DNA of 64,000 nucleotides, taken from the NCBI GenBank assembly GCA_031266665.1, contig JAISAO010000070.1, positions 51,023-115,022 on the forward strand, given 5' to 3'. Below the pieces are notes generated by a model. That model made no database searches, was not told where the DNA came from, and saw only the letters and a program-made list of their open reading frames with translations. The translations under genes were made by a program, and so were the position numbers. Position 1 is the first letter of the stretch, and each line of letters begins with the position of its first letter. Origin of the DNA: Propionibacteriaceae bacterium. Lineage in GTDB: Bacteria > Actinomycetota > Actinomycetes > Propionibacteriales > Propionibacteriaceae. Shown piece by piece: positions 27,475 to 36,871 of this stretch.

Positions 27475-28867
27475 GTGGAGTCCTTACGGGTTGGCGGAGA
27501 CGAGTGAGGCTAAGACAGCAGACTAGGCCGGCCAAGACCATCAGCACGGCGGCCACGACAACGCTTGGGGCCGCCGTCGCCGAGGTGTGGGGCAAGGTTC
27601 CCGAGACCGGCGACGGAGAGCCCGGTGGCCACGACATGAGAGCCTGAGAGGGCGGGGCGAACGACGTGTCCGGACTATGTCCATCGGTCGGAGCCGAGGC
27701 TGGGGGCGCGGCGGAGGGCGAAGGTGAAATACTGCTGCCCGAGGGACTGGTAGACGTGAGACTGGAGCTATTCGCCACAGTCGCTGTCGAGGTGGAAATG
27801 GTCGGAGGAAAACTGTCGTCCGCGGACGCCGAACCTGGGGGCGCGGACGGGCCGGGAGACTCGAACGGGCCAGGGCTGGCCGTCGGGGAAGACGCCTGGG
27901 AGGCCGTCGCGGACGCAACAGCGTCGGTAGGCGCGGCCGGACTGGGAGAGGGCGACTCTGAGGGCGCTTGCGGGGGCGAGCAAGACCGGCTCTCGCGGTT
28001 CCACCGCGAGGGGGAGGTGCATCCAATGGCCGGCTGGGTGTAAAGATCGCCGGCCCCGGCGAAACGGGTGAACACCGCCACCGCTTGCCAATGGTCCACC
28101 CAATCCAACTGGATGGACGACAACCCGTCGAGCCAGAACGTCAACCTACGGTCGTCGAAGGCGAAGGCTGGGTTCGGGTTGGCCCGGTAAGACTCCCGAA
28201 TATCGTCCAAACAGGCCTCCGGATCGAGGACTCGGTCGGCCGCGCAGGGGTCTAAAGACTCGATCAGGCCGAGGATGTCGGTCCCCGGCATGAACAGATC
28301 CGAGAAGGCCAGCTCATCGCCCGTGTCCAGACGAAAATTTAATCCCGGCCCCCACCGTGCGACACTACCGGTCACATACGTCATCGGCACCGAGATGACA
28401 TTGGCGAAATTGCCGCTCACATAGTTATCGTAGGTGAAATCATAATTCACATATAGGCCGCTGGACGTGTTGTATGTATATTTGTAATTGCCGCCGCTGT
28501 AACGATAGGCAGTCAAATCGTCCCAGGTCGTGGAGTTGATCTTGTCTTCCACCGCCTGGTCTTTCAAGCCGTCGATGACCACGCCCGCGTAATCGACCAT
28601 GCAGTACTCGAATTCCGGACGCCCAGACTCCGGATCCTCCGGATGGTGGCCGCAGTCCGGCTCGGAATGGCGGTAGTCGTCGTAGGTGATCGAGTTGAGA
28701 TAGACCACCTGGTCGGGCGAGGCCAACCCCGGGACGCCATCGGCCCGGGCGGACAGGGGGCGGACGGCGGACAACCCGCCGGCGAGGGCCACCGCCGCCA
28801 ATAGAGCGGCGATCAGGCGATAGACACGACCGTGATAGAGGGGACGCCCATTCGGAGAGGGAGGCAT
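27467..28867 (-). CDS. Surface protein with DUF3298-like domain and LPxTG-like anchor
   Basis: 466 residues. Signal peptide at the N-terminus (hydrophobic LIAALLAAVALAGGL). Residues ~50-260 resemble DUF3298/RsiV-type domains: a two-stranded pattern, RLDTGDELAFSDLFMPG, and FAFDDRRLTFWLDGL. A Ser/Pro/Thr-rich stalk of ~130 residues follows, then LPHTS, a hydrophobic helix and RLRQ, which fits a sortase signal with Ser in place of Gly. Inferred cell-wall anchored. Overlaps the start of the protease gene by eight bases. No sortase gene is in the window. Confidence 0.7.
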   Translation of the reverse strand: MPPSPNGRPLYHGRVYRLIAALLAAVALAGGLSAVRPLSARADGVPGLASPDQVVYLNSITYDDYRHSEPDCGHHPEDPESGRPEFEYCMVDYAGVVIDGLKDQAVEDKINSTTWDDLTAYRYSGGNYKYTYNTSSGLYVNYDFTYDNYVSGNFANVISVPMTYVTGSVARWGPGLNFRLDTGDELAFSDLFMPGTDILGLIESLDPCAADRVLDPEACLDDIRESYRANPNPAFAFDDRRLTFWLDGLSSIQLDWVDHWQAVAVFTRFAGAGDLYTQPAIGCTSPSRWNRESRSCSPPQAPSESPSPSPAAPTDAVASATASQASSPTASPGPFESPGPSAPPGSASADDSFPPTISTSTATVANSSSLTSTSPSGSSISPSPSAAPPASAPTDGHSPDTSFAPPSQALMSWPPGSPSPVSGTLPHTSATAAPSVVVAAVLMVLAGLVCCLSLTRLRQPVRTPHD

Positions 28868-28980
28868 GGCGAGAACTTACCACGTCCAAGACGACTACAC
28901 AAGACACTCGCTCGCCTCAGCCGTTCGACCGTCTCGTAGTGAATCAGAAGTTGGACCAGCCCGTGGGCCAGCTCCCAGGT

Positions 28981-29358
28981 CTACGCTCCCGCGAACAGGC
29001 TGGACAGCAATTGGAGCAGCAGTCGGACGATCGTCTGCCAGAGCCCTCGCAGGGTCCCGTTCACCCCTTGGTCGGCCGGGGGCTCGGTCTCGGGGCTGGC
29101 GGACGGCGCGGGGTCGGGGGCGTCGCCTTGGTCAGGCAGGACGATCACAACCTCCGGGTCCAGAGGGACATAACCGGTCGGGTGGCTCGGGGCCGAAGTC
29201 GGCGCTGAGGAAGTCGGTGTTGGGAACGGGTCGGCCCAAGCCGTGGTCGTGGCCGGACCGACGGCCAGGCCGATGGCCACAGCGGCGGCGGCCAGCGGGA
29301 CGACGGCCCAGCGGCGCAGCCGCCAGGGGGACGAGTGGTGGGTCATGTCAAATCCCAT
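28981..29358 (-). CDS. Small secreted protein with hydrophobic C-terminal tail
   Basis: 125 residues, unrecognised. ATG at 29358 with AAAGGA seven bases upstream. N-terminal Tat/Sec-like signal (MTHHSSPWRLRRWAVVPLAA...), cleavage near AWA-DPF. A short Pro/Ser/Thr-rich mature region contains YVPLDPEVVIVLPDQGD, and the protein ends with an amphipathic, hydrophobic tail GLWQTIVRLLLQLLSSLF. That tail resembles the end of the neighbouring protease. Probably first gene of the secreted-protein cluster. Confidence 0.6.
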   Translation of the reverse strand: MGFDMTHHSSPWRLRRWAVVPLAAAAVAIGLAVGPATTTAWADPFPTPTSSAPTSAPSHPTGYVPLDPEVVIVLPDQGDAPDPAPSASPETEPPADQGVNGTLRGLWQTIVRLLLQLLSSLFAGA

Positions 29359-29850
29359 ATCAGATCCTTTGGTCGAGAAGAGACGGCCGGGGTGGGGCCG
29401 ACCGTCGGACATGAGCGTCAGATAACCGTTGAAACGGCCTCTGACCAGGGCGAACGCGGTCCACCCAAGCGGGGACCGCCATTCGGAGTTGGCGACATGG
29501 CCAGACCGTATTACAACCAGTCCTAACATGCAAGCACAGACTCGCTCGCCCAAGTGACCACTTTTTCGGGCCGGCCGCCGGACGGTCCTGGGTCTTGTCC
29601 ACGGGCCGGCCGAGATGCCGGATCAAGTCCGGGACGACGACCGGCGACAGGACGACGACCAGTGACGGGACGACCACCGGCGGCGGCGAGATCCCGGATC
29701 GGGTCCAAGATGACGACCGCTGACGGCGTGGCGGGCCTGGCCCGTGATGGCGCCGTGGAGCCGTGAATTAGGTCTCGACCAACACCATCTTGATCAAAAG
29801 TCGATCTGACCGCCATCTGGACTCCACTTGGGGCTGGTTGACTCTAAGCC
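29359..29850. other. Intergenic region between divergent secreted-protein and copper clusters
   Basis: 492 bases with no supported gene; must hold divergent promoters. It contains two palindromic REP-like units (separate entry) and a tract of repeated GACGAC triplets. Confidence 0.55.
29611..29717. repeat. REP-like palindromic units
   Basis: Two related units, 29611-29638 (core gccggatcaagtccggga) and 29688-29717 (core cccggatcgggtccaaga), each a near-palindrome. A third, better-conserved copy with core cccggacttgatccggga is at 33989-34006 beyond the copA gene, so the copper genes are bracketed by them. Confidence 0.55.
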
Positions 29851-31221
29851 ATGGGTAAGCGGACCGAGCCGGCCTGCCGCCGGGAGTTGCCGGTGGCAGG
29901 TATGACCTGCGCCTCCTGCGAGACCCGGGTGTCGAAGGCGCTGGGGCGGGTTCCCGGGGTGGTCAAAGTCAAGGTCTCGGCGGTTAGAGGGACGGCCGCG
30001 ATCTGGTCGCACCGGCCGCTGGCGGCCGAGCCGCTGGCCCGGGCGGTCGAACAGGCCGGCTACCAGGTGGGGGCGGCCGCCCTGCCCTGGGTCAGCCGGG
30101 AGCGGCGGATCTGGGCCGATGCCCTAGTGGCGGCCGTGGTGGTGGGCGGCCTGATCTTGGCCTGGCGAGCCTCGGGGGCCGGGGACCTGGCGGGTGGTCT
30201 GACCGGGCGGCTGTCGGCCGGTTCGCTGGTCTTCGTGCTCGTCCTGGGGCTGGTGGCCTCGGTCTCGACCTGTATGGCGCTGGTCGGGGGGCTGGTGATG
30301 TCGATCTCCGCCAGTTGGGCCAAGAGCCACCCCGAAGCCGTCGGACGCCGGCTGGTCCGGCCCCAAATCTGGTTCAACCTGGGCCGGATCGTCGGCTTCG
30401 GGGTGCTGGGGGCCGGTCTGGGGGCCGTCGGCTCGGTCTTCCAACTGTCGGGTTGGGCCCGAGGATTACTGCTGGTGGCCCTGTCCTTAGTCATGTTGGC
30501 CCTGGGGCTGCGCCTGACCGGCCTGTCCCCCAAAGCCGCCCGTTTCACCATCGCCTGGCCGGCCGGGCTGAGCCGGCGGCTGGACTCGGCCTCGGCCCCC
30601 TGGCTGATCGGGGCCGGCAGCTTCTTCCTGCCCTGCGGATTCACCCAGGCGGTTCAGGTCTACGCCCTGTCCCAGGCCTCGCCGGTCCGCGCCGGGGTGG
30701 TCATGGCCCTGTTCGCCCTGGGCACGACGCCCGGCCTGATGGCGGTCGGACTGGCCGGGGCGGCCGGCGGCGGGAGGCGGGGCGAGCGGCTGTTCCACGG
30801 CCTCGGGGTGGTGGTGATGGCCCTGGCCCTGGTCAACCTGTCCGGGGCGGCCAACCTGCTGCTGCCCGATCTGGGCGCCGGGAATGGGCCAACGGTGTCC
30901 CAGCGTTCCGACAACGTGGTCGACGTCGACGGGGTCCAGGTCCTGACCACCGTCCAGGACGGCAGCGGCTACCGGCCGGCCCAGGCCGTGGTCTACGCCG
31001 GCCGGCCGGTGCGCTGGGAGATCACCTCAAACTCCTTGTCCTGCGCCAGCTCGATGAACCTGGAGGCCATGGGTCTGGGACAAGTCACCTTGGCCAGGGG
31101 GGAGAACCGCCTCGCGTTCACCCCCGCCCAGCCCGGCACCTTGTGGTATGCCTGCTCCATGGGCATGTTCCGGGCGCGTATAGACGTCATCGAACCACCG
31201 CCGGAGCCGGAGAAGCCATGA
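29851..31221 (+). CDS. HMA / TauE-SafE-like membrane / cupredoxin-like fusion protein (copper handling)
   Basis: 456 residues in three parts. Residues 15-75 form a heavy-metal-associated domain with AGMTCASC. Residues ~88-345 contain about six to seven membrane helices of the COG2836 (TauE/SafE, DsbD-like) type, with SVSTCMALVGG and FFLPCGFTQAVQ cysteines. Residues ~365-450 form a cupredoxin-like domain with SCASSMN and LWYACSMGMF, likely a copper ligand set. Together with copA downstream this indicates copper transport or detoxification across the membrane. The 3' end is included in a 107-bp tandem duplication that reaches into copA. Confidence 0.85.
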   Translation: MGKRTEPACRRELPVAGMTCASCETRVSKALGRVPGVVKVKVSAVRGTAAIWSHRPLAAEPLARAVEQAGYQVGAAALPWVSRERRIWADALVAAVVVGGLILAWRASGAGDLAGGLTGRLSAGSLVFVLVLGLVASVSTCMALVGGLVMSISASWAKSHPEAVGRRLVRPQIWFNLGRIVGFGVLGAGLGAVGSVFQLSGWARGLLLVALSLVMLALGLRLTGLSPKAARFTIAWPAGLSRRLDSASAPWLIGAGSFFLPCGFTQAVQVYALSQASPVRAGVVMALFALGTTPGLMAVGLAGAAGGGRRGERLFHGLGVVVMALALVNLSGAANLLLPDLGAGNGPTVSQRSDNVVDVDGVQVLTTVQDGSGYRPAQAVVYAGRPVRWEITSNSLSCASSMNLEAMGLGQVTLARGENRLAFTPAQPGTLWYACSMGMFRARIDVIEPPPEPEKP

Positions 31222-31372
31222 CCGTGCGACTAGCCCTGGAGGGCATGACCCGCGCCGCCCGCCTATGGGCCTGTCTCGGGCGCGTATAGACGTGATCGAA
31301 CCACCACCGGAACCGGAGAAGCCATGACCGTGCAACTAGCCCTGGAGGGCATGACCTGCGCCGCCTGCGCCG
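31159..31372 (+). repeat. 107-bp tandem duplication at start of copA
   Basis: Unit 1 (31159-31265) and unit 2 (31266-31372) are direct, nearly identical copies, each covering the last ~60 bases of the fusion gene, the ATG of copA and its first ~14 codons. In unit 1 the copA start (ATG at 31218) is followed by EGMTRAAR instead of EGMTCAAC and terminates after 23 residues, so it is a relic. The real copA starts in unit 2. Confidence 0.85.
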
Positions 31373-33774
31373 CCCACATTGAGAAGCGGCTCAACCGCTT
31401 GGAGGGGGTCCGGGCGACGGTCAACTTCGCCTTGGAGCGGGCCGCCGTAGAGACCGCCGACGTGCCGGTGGCGGACCTGATCGCGGCGGTCCAGGCGGCC
31501 GGCTACGCGGCCACCGAGATCGTGCCCGAGGCGCCGGCCGGCCCGGTCGGGGAGGCCCCGGACGAAGACGGGGACGATCCCCTGGCGCCGTCGCGGCGGC
31601 GGCTGTTGGTCTGCGCCGGGCTGACCCTGCCGGTGGTGGTCTTGGCCATGGTCCCGCCGCTGCAGTTCGACTATTGGCAATGGCTCAGCCTGGCCCTGGC
31701 CGCGCCGGTGGCCGTCTGGGGGGCCTACCCCATCCATCGGGCGGCCTGGACCAATCTGCGCCACGGCGGCGCCACCATGGACACGCTGATCTCCTTGGGC
31801 GTGTCGGCGGCCTTCGTCTGGTCGCTCTGGGCCCTGTTCCTGGGCGGCGCCGGGGAGACCGGGATGCGGATGGAGTTCTCGCTCTGGCCCGCCCGGCAGT
31901 CGGACGGCATGGGCGCCCCGGCCGAGATCTACCTCGAGGTGGCGGCGGCGGTGACCGTCTTCGTCTTGTTGGGCCGCTTCCTGGAGGCCCGGGCCAAGGG
32001 GCGCTCCGGGGCCGCCCTGCGGGCCCTGCTGGACCTGGGGGCGAAGGAAGTCGTCTTGTGGGAGGACGGGGTCGAGCGGCGGGCGCCGGCGGCCGGGCTG
32101 AGGGTGGGCGACCGCTTCGTGGTCCGGGCGGGGGAGAAAATCGCCACCGACGGGGTGGTGCGCCAAGGCGCCTCGGCGGTCGACGCCTCGATGCTGACCG
32201 GCGAGCCGGTGCCCCAGGCGGTGGCGGTCGGCGACCAGGTGGCCGGGGCGACGGTCTGCGTCGAGGGTCGGCTGGTGGTGGAGGCCACCCGGGTGGGCCG
32301 GGACACGGCCCTGGCCCAGATCACCAAGCTGGTGACCGAGGCCCAGAGCGGCAAGGCCCAGGCGCAGCGGCTGGCGGACAAAGTCTGCGCCGTCTTCGTG
32401 CCGGTGGTGGTGGCCATCGCTCTGATCGCCGGGACTGGCTGGTGGTTGGCCGGGCACGGACTGGGCCGGGCCCTGACCGTGGCCGTGGCCGTGCTGGTGA
32501 TCGCCTGCCCCTGCGCCCTGGGGCTGGCCACGCCCACCGCCCTGCTGGTCGGCACCGGCCGGGGGGCGCAGCTCGGCATCCTGATCCGCGGCCCCCAGGC
32601 GCTGGAGTCGGCCCGTCGCCTCGACACCGTGGTCTTGGACAAGACCGGCACCTTGACCAGCGGCCGGATGACCGTGGCCGGCCATCATCTGGCGGCCGGC
32701 GTCGACCCGGCGCGCTTCTGGGCCTTGGCCCAAGCGGTCGAGGCTGGCTCGACCCACCCGGTGGCCGAAGCCGTGGTGGCGGCGGCCCGCCAGCGACTGG
32801 CGGAGGGGACGACGGGTGTGGCGGTGGACGTGTCCCCGGCCGGGGGCGAGGCCACGAACGGGGGCGAGGACGTGACCACGGCCGGGGCTGGGCCTGTAGT
32901 CGGGAGCGCCCCGGAGGGCCTGACGGTCGAGTCTGGGTCCACGGGCGGCGCCGGAACCACGGCCGGGAGAGCCGCCGCCGGCCCGGCCGCCGCCGTGATC
33001 GGGGTCGCGGCCGAGGCGGAGGATTTCACATCGGTCCCCGGGCGCGGCGTCCGCGCCCGGGTGGGCGGCCTGGCGGTGCTGGCCGGCAAAGCCGATTGGG
33101 TCGCGGCCGAGGGCCTGGTGATCGGGGACGACCCGCTTGCGGCCGTCGCGGCGGCCGAGTCGGCCGGCCAGACCACGGTGGTGCTGGGCTGGGAGGGGCT
33201 GGCCCGAGGCGTCATCGCCCTGTCCGACCGGCCCAAGCCCAGCGCGGCGGCGGCCGTGGCCGAGCTCAAACGGCTGGGCCTGACCCCCATCCTGTTGACC
33301 GGCGACAACCGGCGCACGGCCGACCAGGTGGCGGCCGAGGTCGGCCTCGACCAGGTGGTGGCCGACGTCCTGCCCGGCCAGAAGGCCGACCAGGTGGCCC
33401 GGCTGCGGGCCGAGGGCCGACGCGTGGCCATGGTGGGCGACGGCATCAACGATGCCGCCGCCCTGGCCACAGCCGACATCGGCCTGGCCATGGGCTCGGG
33501 GGCCGACGCCGCCATCGAGGCCAGCGACATCACCTTGGTGCGGACCGATCTGCGCCTGGTGCCGGACGCCATCCGCCTGTCCGCCGCCACCTGGCGGGTC
33601 ATCCGCTCGAACCTGTTCTGGGCTCTGGCCTACAACGTGGCGGCCATCCCCTTGGCCGCCCTCGGCCTGGCCAGCCCGCTGCTGGCCGGCGCGGCCATGG
33701 CCTGCTCGTCCCTCTTCGTGGTCTCCAACTCCTTGCGCCTGCGCCGCTTCAAAGCCTGGTCCGCCACCGCCTGA
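31324..33774 (+). CDS. copA: Copper-translocating P1B-type ATPase
   Basis: 816 residues. N-terminal HMA domain with GMTCAAC, eight predicted membrane helices, the TGEP actuator motif, the IACPCALGL metal-channel CPC, the phosphorylation site DKTGTLT, the [10 protein letters not shown] motif of the nucleotide domain, and [10 protein letters not shown] hinge. Between the HP motif and the PGRGVRA segment there is an ~80-residue Gly/Ala/Thr-rich insertion (about 500-570) not typical of the family. Expected to export Cu(I). Starts in the second copy of a 107-bp duplication. Confidence 0.95.
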   Translation: MTVQLALEGMTCAACAAHIEKRLNRLEGVRATVNFALERAAVETADVPVADLIAAVQAAGYAATEIVPEAPAGPVGEAPDEDGDDPLAPSRRRLLVCAGLTLPVVVLAMVPPLQFDYWQWLSLALAAPVAVWGAYPIHRAAWTNLRHGGATMDTLISLGVSAAFVWSLWALFLGGAGETGMRMEFSLWPARQSDGMGAPAEIYLEVAAAVTVFVLLGRFLEARAKGRSGAALRALLDLGAKEVVLWEDGVERRAPAAGLRVGDRFVVRAGEKIATDGVVRQGASAVDASMLTGEPVPQAVAVGDQVAGATVCVEGRLVVEATRVGRDTALAQITKLVTEAQSGKAQAQRLADKVCAVFVPVVVAIALIAGTGWWLAGHGLGRALTVAVAVLVIACPCALGLATPTALLVGTGRGAQLGILIRGPQALESARRLDTVVLDKTGTLTSGRMTVAGHHLAAGVDPARFWALAQAVEAGSTHPVAEAVVAAARQRLAEGTTGVAVDVSPAGGEATNGGEDVTTAGAGPVVGSAPEGLTVESGSTGGAGTTAGRAAAGPAAAVIGVAAEAEDFTSVPGRGVRARVGGLAVLAGKADWVAAEGLVIGDDPLAAVAAAESAGQTTVVLGWEGLARGVIALSDRPKPSAAAAVAELKRLGLTPILLTGDNRRTADQVAAEVGLDQVVADVLPGQKADQVARLRAEGRRVAMVGDGINDAAALATADIGLAMGSGADAAIEASDITLVRTDLRLVPDAIRLSAATWRVIRSNLFWALAYNVAAIPLAALGLASPLLAGAAMACSSLFVVSNSLRLRRFKAWSATA

Positions 33775-34172
33775 CCGGCCGTCGGCCTGACGCGCCGGGT
33801 TCCCCATGGGGCTTCTTCCCGCCTTGGCGTTACGTTGGGGCGTTTACCCGCGCTCGAGGCCGACTGTGGCCGCCACCGTGGCCCGGCCTTGCTCCAAGCC
33901 GCCCGAACCGACAGGAATCTCCCAACCCAGGAGGCTTATTGGTGAGTGCCATCGCGGGTCAGGCTCGCCCCGCCGCCACCAGTCGTCATCCCGGACTTGA
34001 TCCGGGATCTGGGCCAGCCCGTGAATAATCCTCCAGACATACCCATACCGTCGTTGTATGATAGAAGCTTCCGCGTCCCCAAGGGTTGGCCGCCCCATAG
34101 TGAGCGTCAGCTGGTCCATTCTGGTCTTTGAGCCCTTCGCGACCGGCGGGGCTGAGAGAGAGAAGCAACATC
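33775..34172. other. Intergenic region after copA with REP-like palindrome
   Basis: 398 bases without a supported gene. A palindromic REP-like unit lies at about 33983-34015 (core cccggacttgatccggga). A TATGAT hexamer at about 34056 upstream of the SDR could be a -10 element, but no convincing -35 was seen. Confidence 0.5.
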
Positions 34173-34949
34173 ATGTCGAGAATCGCGCTCATCACCGGGG
34201 GCAATCGCGGTATTGGCCGGGCGGCGGCCGAGTCGCTGGCCGACACGGGGGTCGATGTCGTCATCACCTACCGGTCGCACGCCGATGAGGCGGCCGAAGT
34301 CGTGCGCGCCTTGGAGGCCAAGGGCCGCACGGCGGCGGCCCTCCGACTCGACACCACCCGGACGGCCGACTTCGACGGCTTCGTCCAAACTCTCCGGGAC
34401 CGGCTCCAGTTGACCTGGCGGCGGGACGACCTCGATATCCTGGTCAACAACGCCGGCTTCGCCGGCAGCACCCCCTTAGGCGCGACGACCGAGGAACAGA
34501 TCGACGCCCTGTTCGCCGTCCATTTCAAGGGCGTCTACCTGCTGACCCAGGCCATCGCCACGGCCTTGGACGGGAGCCGGCCGCTGCTCGCCGACAATGG
34601 CCGTGTCATTAACTTCTCCTCCGGCCTGGCTAGCTTTGTGACCGTCCCGAACTCCGTCTACGGCGCCATGAAGGGCGCCGTCGAAGTTCTCACCCGCTAC
34701 TGGGCGGTCGAACTCGGCCGCCGCAACATCACTGTCAACACCATCGCGCCCGGCCCGGTCGCGACCGACTTCGCCGGCGGCTACATCCGCGCCAGCCAGG
34801 ACGTTCAGGCCGCGATGGGCGACCGGGCCGCGCTCGGCCGCCACGCCACCGCCGCCGACATCGGTCCCGCCGTGGCCGCGCTCGCCGCCGAAGGCACCGG
34901 CTGGATCACCGCCCAGCGCATCGGGGTCAACGGCGGATTCCGGCTCTGA
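34173..34949 (+). CDS. Short-chain dehydrogenase/reductase
   Basis: 258 residues, a classical SDR: cofactor site TGGNRGIGRAAAE, NNAG, catalytic Ser in INFSSGL, and the usual YxxxK pair seen as YGAMKGAV; C-terminal IAPGPVATDF and GWITAQRIGVNGGF. NADP preference is suggested by the basic residue after the second strand (TYRSHADE). ATG at 34173; a longer frame from 34128 is less likely. Substrate unknown. Confidence 0.88.
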   Translation: MSRIALITGGNRGIGRAAAESLADTGVDVVITYRSHADEAAEVVRALEAKGRTAAALRLDTTRTADFDGFVQTLRDRLQLTWRRDDLDILVNNAGFAGSTPLGATTEEQIDALFAVHFKGVYLLTQAIATALDGSRPLLADNGRVINFSSGLASFVTVPNSVYGAMKGAVEVLTRYWAVELGRRNITVNTIAPGPVATDFAGGYIRASQDVQAAMGDRAALGRHATAADIGPAVAALAAEGTGWITAQRIGVNGGFRL

Positions 34950-34992
34950 CAGCGGCCGACCCGAGAAAATAAGTTGGGGTCGCCGACATAGC

Positions 34993-35028
34993 GCCGTCCA
35001 ATGGGTCACACGCCGCCCATTGGACGGC
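34993..35028. terminator. Hairpin between convergent SDR and toxin gene
   Basis: Perfect 13-bp arms GCCGTCCAATGGG and CCCATTGGACGGC with a 10-base loop, lying between the SDR end and the convergent vapC end. No U-tract. Most simply a bidirectional terminator; an operator role is not excluded. Confidence 0.55.
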
Positions 35029-35127
35029 CCGGCGAAGGCCTGGGGCGGAAGCCCTCTCACACCCCGCTGGTTGCGATAGAGGAGTCCTGACCAAGACCGC
35101 CGGGCGCCAGTCGTCACCCCGGTCTGG

Positions 35128-35541
35128 TTAAACCCGGGCGATGGTGACGCCGGGGAGACCGTCGGCCAGCGCCCCCAGGTCGTCGGGGTCGGAGGTAATA
35201 ATGAGACCGCCGCCGCCCAAGACGGCCGTCGCCACCACCGTCGCGTCGACGTGGTCGGCCGACCCCCGGCCAGCCCGGGCCAGGAGGTGGCCGACGCGGC
35301 GGGCCAAGGCTTGGGTGGTGTCAACGATCTGAATGCTGCGGTGGCGGCTCAGACAGGCGTCGACTATCTGGTCGTGGCGGTCGCCGCGACATTGCTCGGA
35401 CAACGCCGCCGCCGGCGTCAGCACCTCGGCACCAGTGGCTAGGGAGGCCTTCAGAGCCGCCTGGACGGCGCCCGGCGCGGTGCCCGAACCGGCCCGGGCC
35501 AGGCGGGAGACGGCCTCCGAGTCCAGCACCAACACGCTCAC
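35128..35541 (-). CDS. vapC: VapC-like PIN-domain toxin
   Basis: 137 residues. PIN-domain acidic residues appear as LVLDSEA at the N-terminus, an E in ALSEQCRGD, and DHVDATVVATA and TSDPDDL towards the C-terminus. PIN toxins are Mg-dependent ribonucleases, commonly cutting tRNA. The start overlaps the stop of the antitoxin gene as ATGA. Confidence 0.82.
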   Translation of the reverse strand: MSVLVLDSEAVSRLARAGSGTAPGAVQAALKASLATGAEVLTPAAALSEQCRGDRHDQIVDACLSRHRSIQIVDTTQALARRVGHLLARAGRGSADHVDATVVATAVLGGGGLIITSDPDDLGALADGLPGVTIARV

Positions 35542-35762
35542 GTCAGCGCCCGCTCAAACTCCTCGACCAGGGCGGGATCAGGCTCCCCGAAACGTCGGTC
35601 GAGTTCTGCCACCAGAGCCGCCAGGTCCGCGCGGCGGACCCGCCGCTCCAACTCCTGACGCAACACGGCGTTCACCGCCGCCGACAAAGCCGCCGGCTCG
35701 TCCCCGAAGGCCCCGACCACATCCGGGTCCAACGTCAACGTCTTACGCACTTTCGTCGTCAT
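35538..35762 (-). CDS. vapB: VapB-like antitoxin
   Basis: 74 residues. N-terminal ribbon-helix-helix-like segment (KVRKTLTLDPDVVGAF) for operator binding, followed by a helical, charged C-terminus (RRFGEPDPALVEEFERAL) expected to bind the toxin. Directly upstream of and overlapping vapC. Confidence 0.8.
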   Translation of the reverse strand: MTTKVRKTLTLDPDVVGAFGDEPAALSAAVNAVLRQELERRVRRADLAALVAELDRRFGEPDPALVEEFERALT

Positions 35763-35768
35763 AGTCTG

Positions 35769-35796
35769 ATCATATCATTATCATACTTTTCGTCAG
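35769..35796 (-). promoter_or_regulatory. Promoter/operator of vapBC
   Basis: On the minus strand a CTGACG (-35 like) is followed after 16 bases by TATGAT (-10 like, 35774-35769); another TATGAT lies 11 bases (one helical turn) upstream at 35785-35780. The phased direct repeat is a good candidate for autoregulatory VapB binding. The transcript would have a very short leader. Confidence 0.5.
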
Positions 35797-35928
35797 ACGG
35801 TCGCCCTGGTCGGCAGCCTCGTGGCGGAAGGAGACCCTGGCATCACTCCCGTCACACGACGGACCATGCGCGAGTTGGCTGTCCCAGCGCCCGTTCCAAC
35901 GTCCCGCCTGCGCGCGAGGACGGCCGGA

Positions 35929-36354
35929 CTAGCCGGCTGGGAACCAGATGGCGATCTCGCGGGCCGCCGACTGGGGCGAGTCGGAGGCGTGGACGATGTT
36001 CTGGATCTCCCCCGTGCCCCAGTCCCGCCCGAAGTCGCCCCGGATGGTGCCCGGGGCCGCCTTCACCGGGTCGGTGGCGCCGGCCATGGCCCGGAAGGAG
36101 ACGATGACCTGGGCGCCCTCCAGCACCAGGGCCACCACCGGCCCCGAGGTCATATATTCCACCAGCGACGGGTAGAAGGGTTTGGCGGCGTGCTCGGCGT
36201 AATGCTGGGCCAGGAGCTGGGGCGTCGCCTGGCGCAGCTCCAGGCGCTGGATGGCGAAGCCCCGCGCCTCGGCCCGCGCGATCACCTGTCCCACCAGACC
36301 GCGCCGCACGCCGTCGGGCTTGACCAGGACCAGGACTTGCTCGGTGTCAGACAT
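35929..36354 (-). CDS. ndk: Nucleoside diphosphate kinase
   Basis: 141 residues, normal length. KPDGVRRGLVG at the N-terminus and the catalytic histidine in QNIVHASDS are present. The enzyme transfers the gamma-phosphate among nucleoside di- and triphosphates through a phosphohistidine. ATG at 36354 (MSDTEQVLVLVKPDG); upstream frame is not conserved-looking. Confidence 0.96.
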   Translation of the reverse strand: MSDTEQVLVLVKPDGVRRGLVGQVIARAEARGFAIQRLELRQATPQLLAQHYAEHAAKPFYPSLVEYMTSGPVVALVLEGAQVIVSFRAMAGATDPVKAAPGTIRGDFGRDWGTGEIQNIVHASDSPQSAAREIAIWFPAG

Positions 36355-36457
36355 GGCGCTGAGCCTAGCGGGCCGCCGCCGGCCGGCGGCGCCGGGACGC
36401 ACCGCCAGCCGCGCCCGTCGTCGGGCGACGCGCCTGATGGCGGCGACAGATGACTGG

Positions 36458-36871
36458 TCAGATCGGTTCCGCGGTCGGGCCGGGCAACTGGGCCGAGGCG
36501 TGCTCCCGGGCCAGCCGGCGGTCGAAGGTCAACAGCGGGACGTGGCCCGAGACCCGGGCCTCCTCGGCCAGGTAACAATCCGTGTACGACAGTTTGGGGT
36601 GGTTGACGAAACATATAATCACGCCGTCCAGGAAGGCCTTGTCGGCCTCCACGGCGCCGTCCTGCAGCAGCGCCCGGACGATCTCGGCCACATGGTGGCG
36701 CGACAAGCGGTAATGGTGGGTGAGGGCATGCACCGTCTCGTTGACCACAGTGTCGGTCACGCGGTAGCGCGCCCCGGGGGCCGTCACCAGGTCACGGACC
36801 AACTCGTACTGTTCCGGGATGTCACGCAGCAGCAGCCGCAGGACCAGATTGGTGTCGAGCGTGGCGGTCAT
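36458..36871 (-). CDS. PIN-domain toxin
   Basis: 137 residues. Acidic PIN positions are visible: LDTNLVLRLLL, VNETVHAL, and LSYTDCYLAEEA plus LLTFDRRL. Located directly downstream of an AbrB-type antitoxin gene, with a 25-codon relic in between whose stop overlaps this start (GATGA). Inferred ribonuclease toxin of an AbrB/PIN module. Confidence 0.78.
   Translation of the reverse strand: MTATLDTNLVLRLLLRDIPEQYELVRDLVTAPGARYRVTDTVVNETVHALTHHYRLSRHHVAEIVRALLQDGAVEADKAFLDGVIICFVNHPKLSYTDCYLAEEARVSGHVPLLTFDRRLAREHASAQLPGPTAEPI

Noticed and set aside
31336..33807. 823-codon minus-strand frame opposite copA
   Set aside because: Antisense frame of copA; low complexity, no domain, and copA has every family motif.
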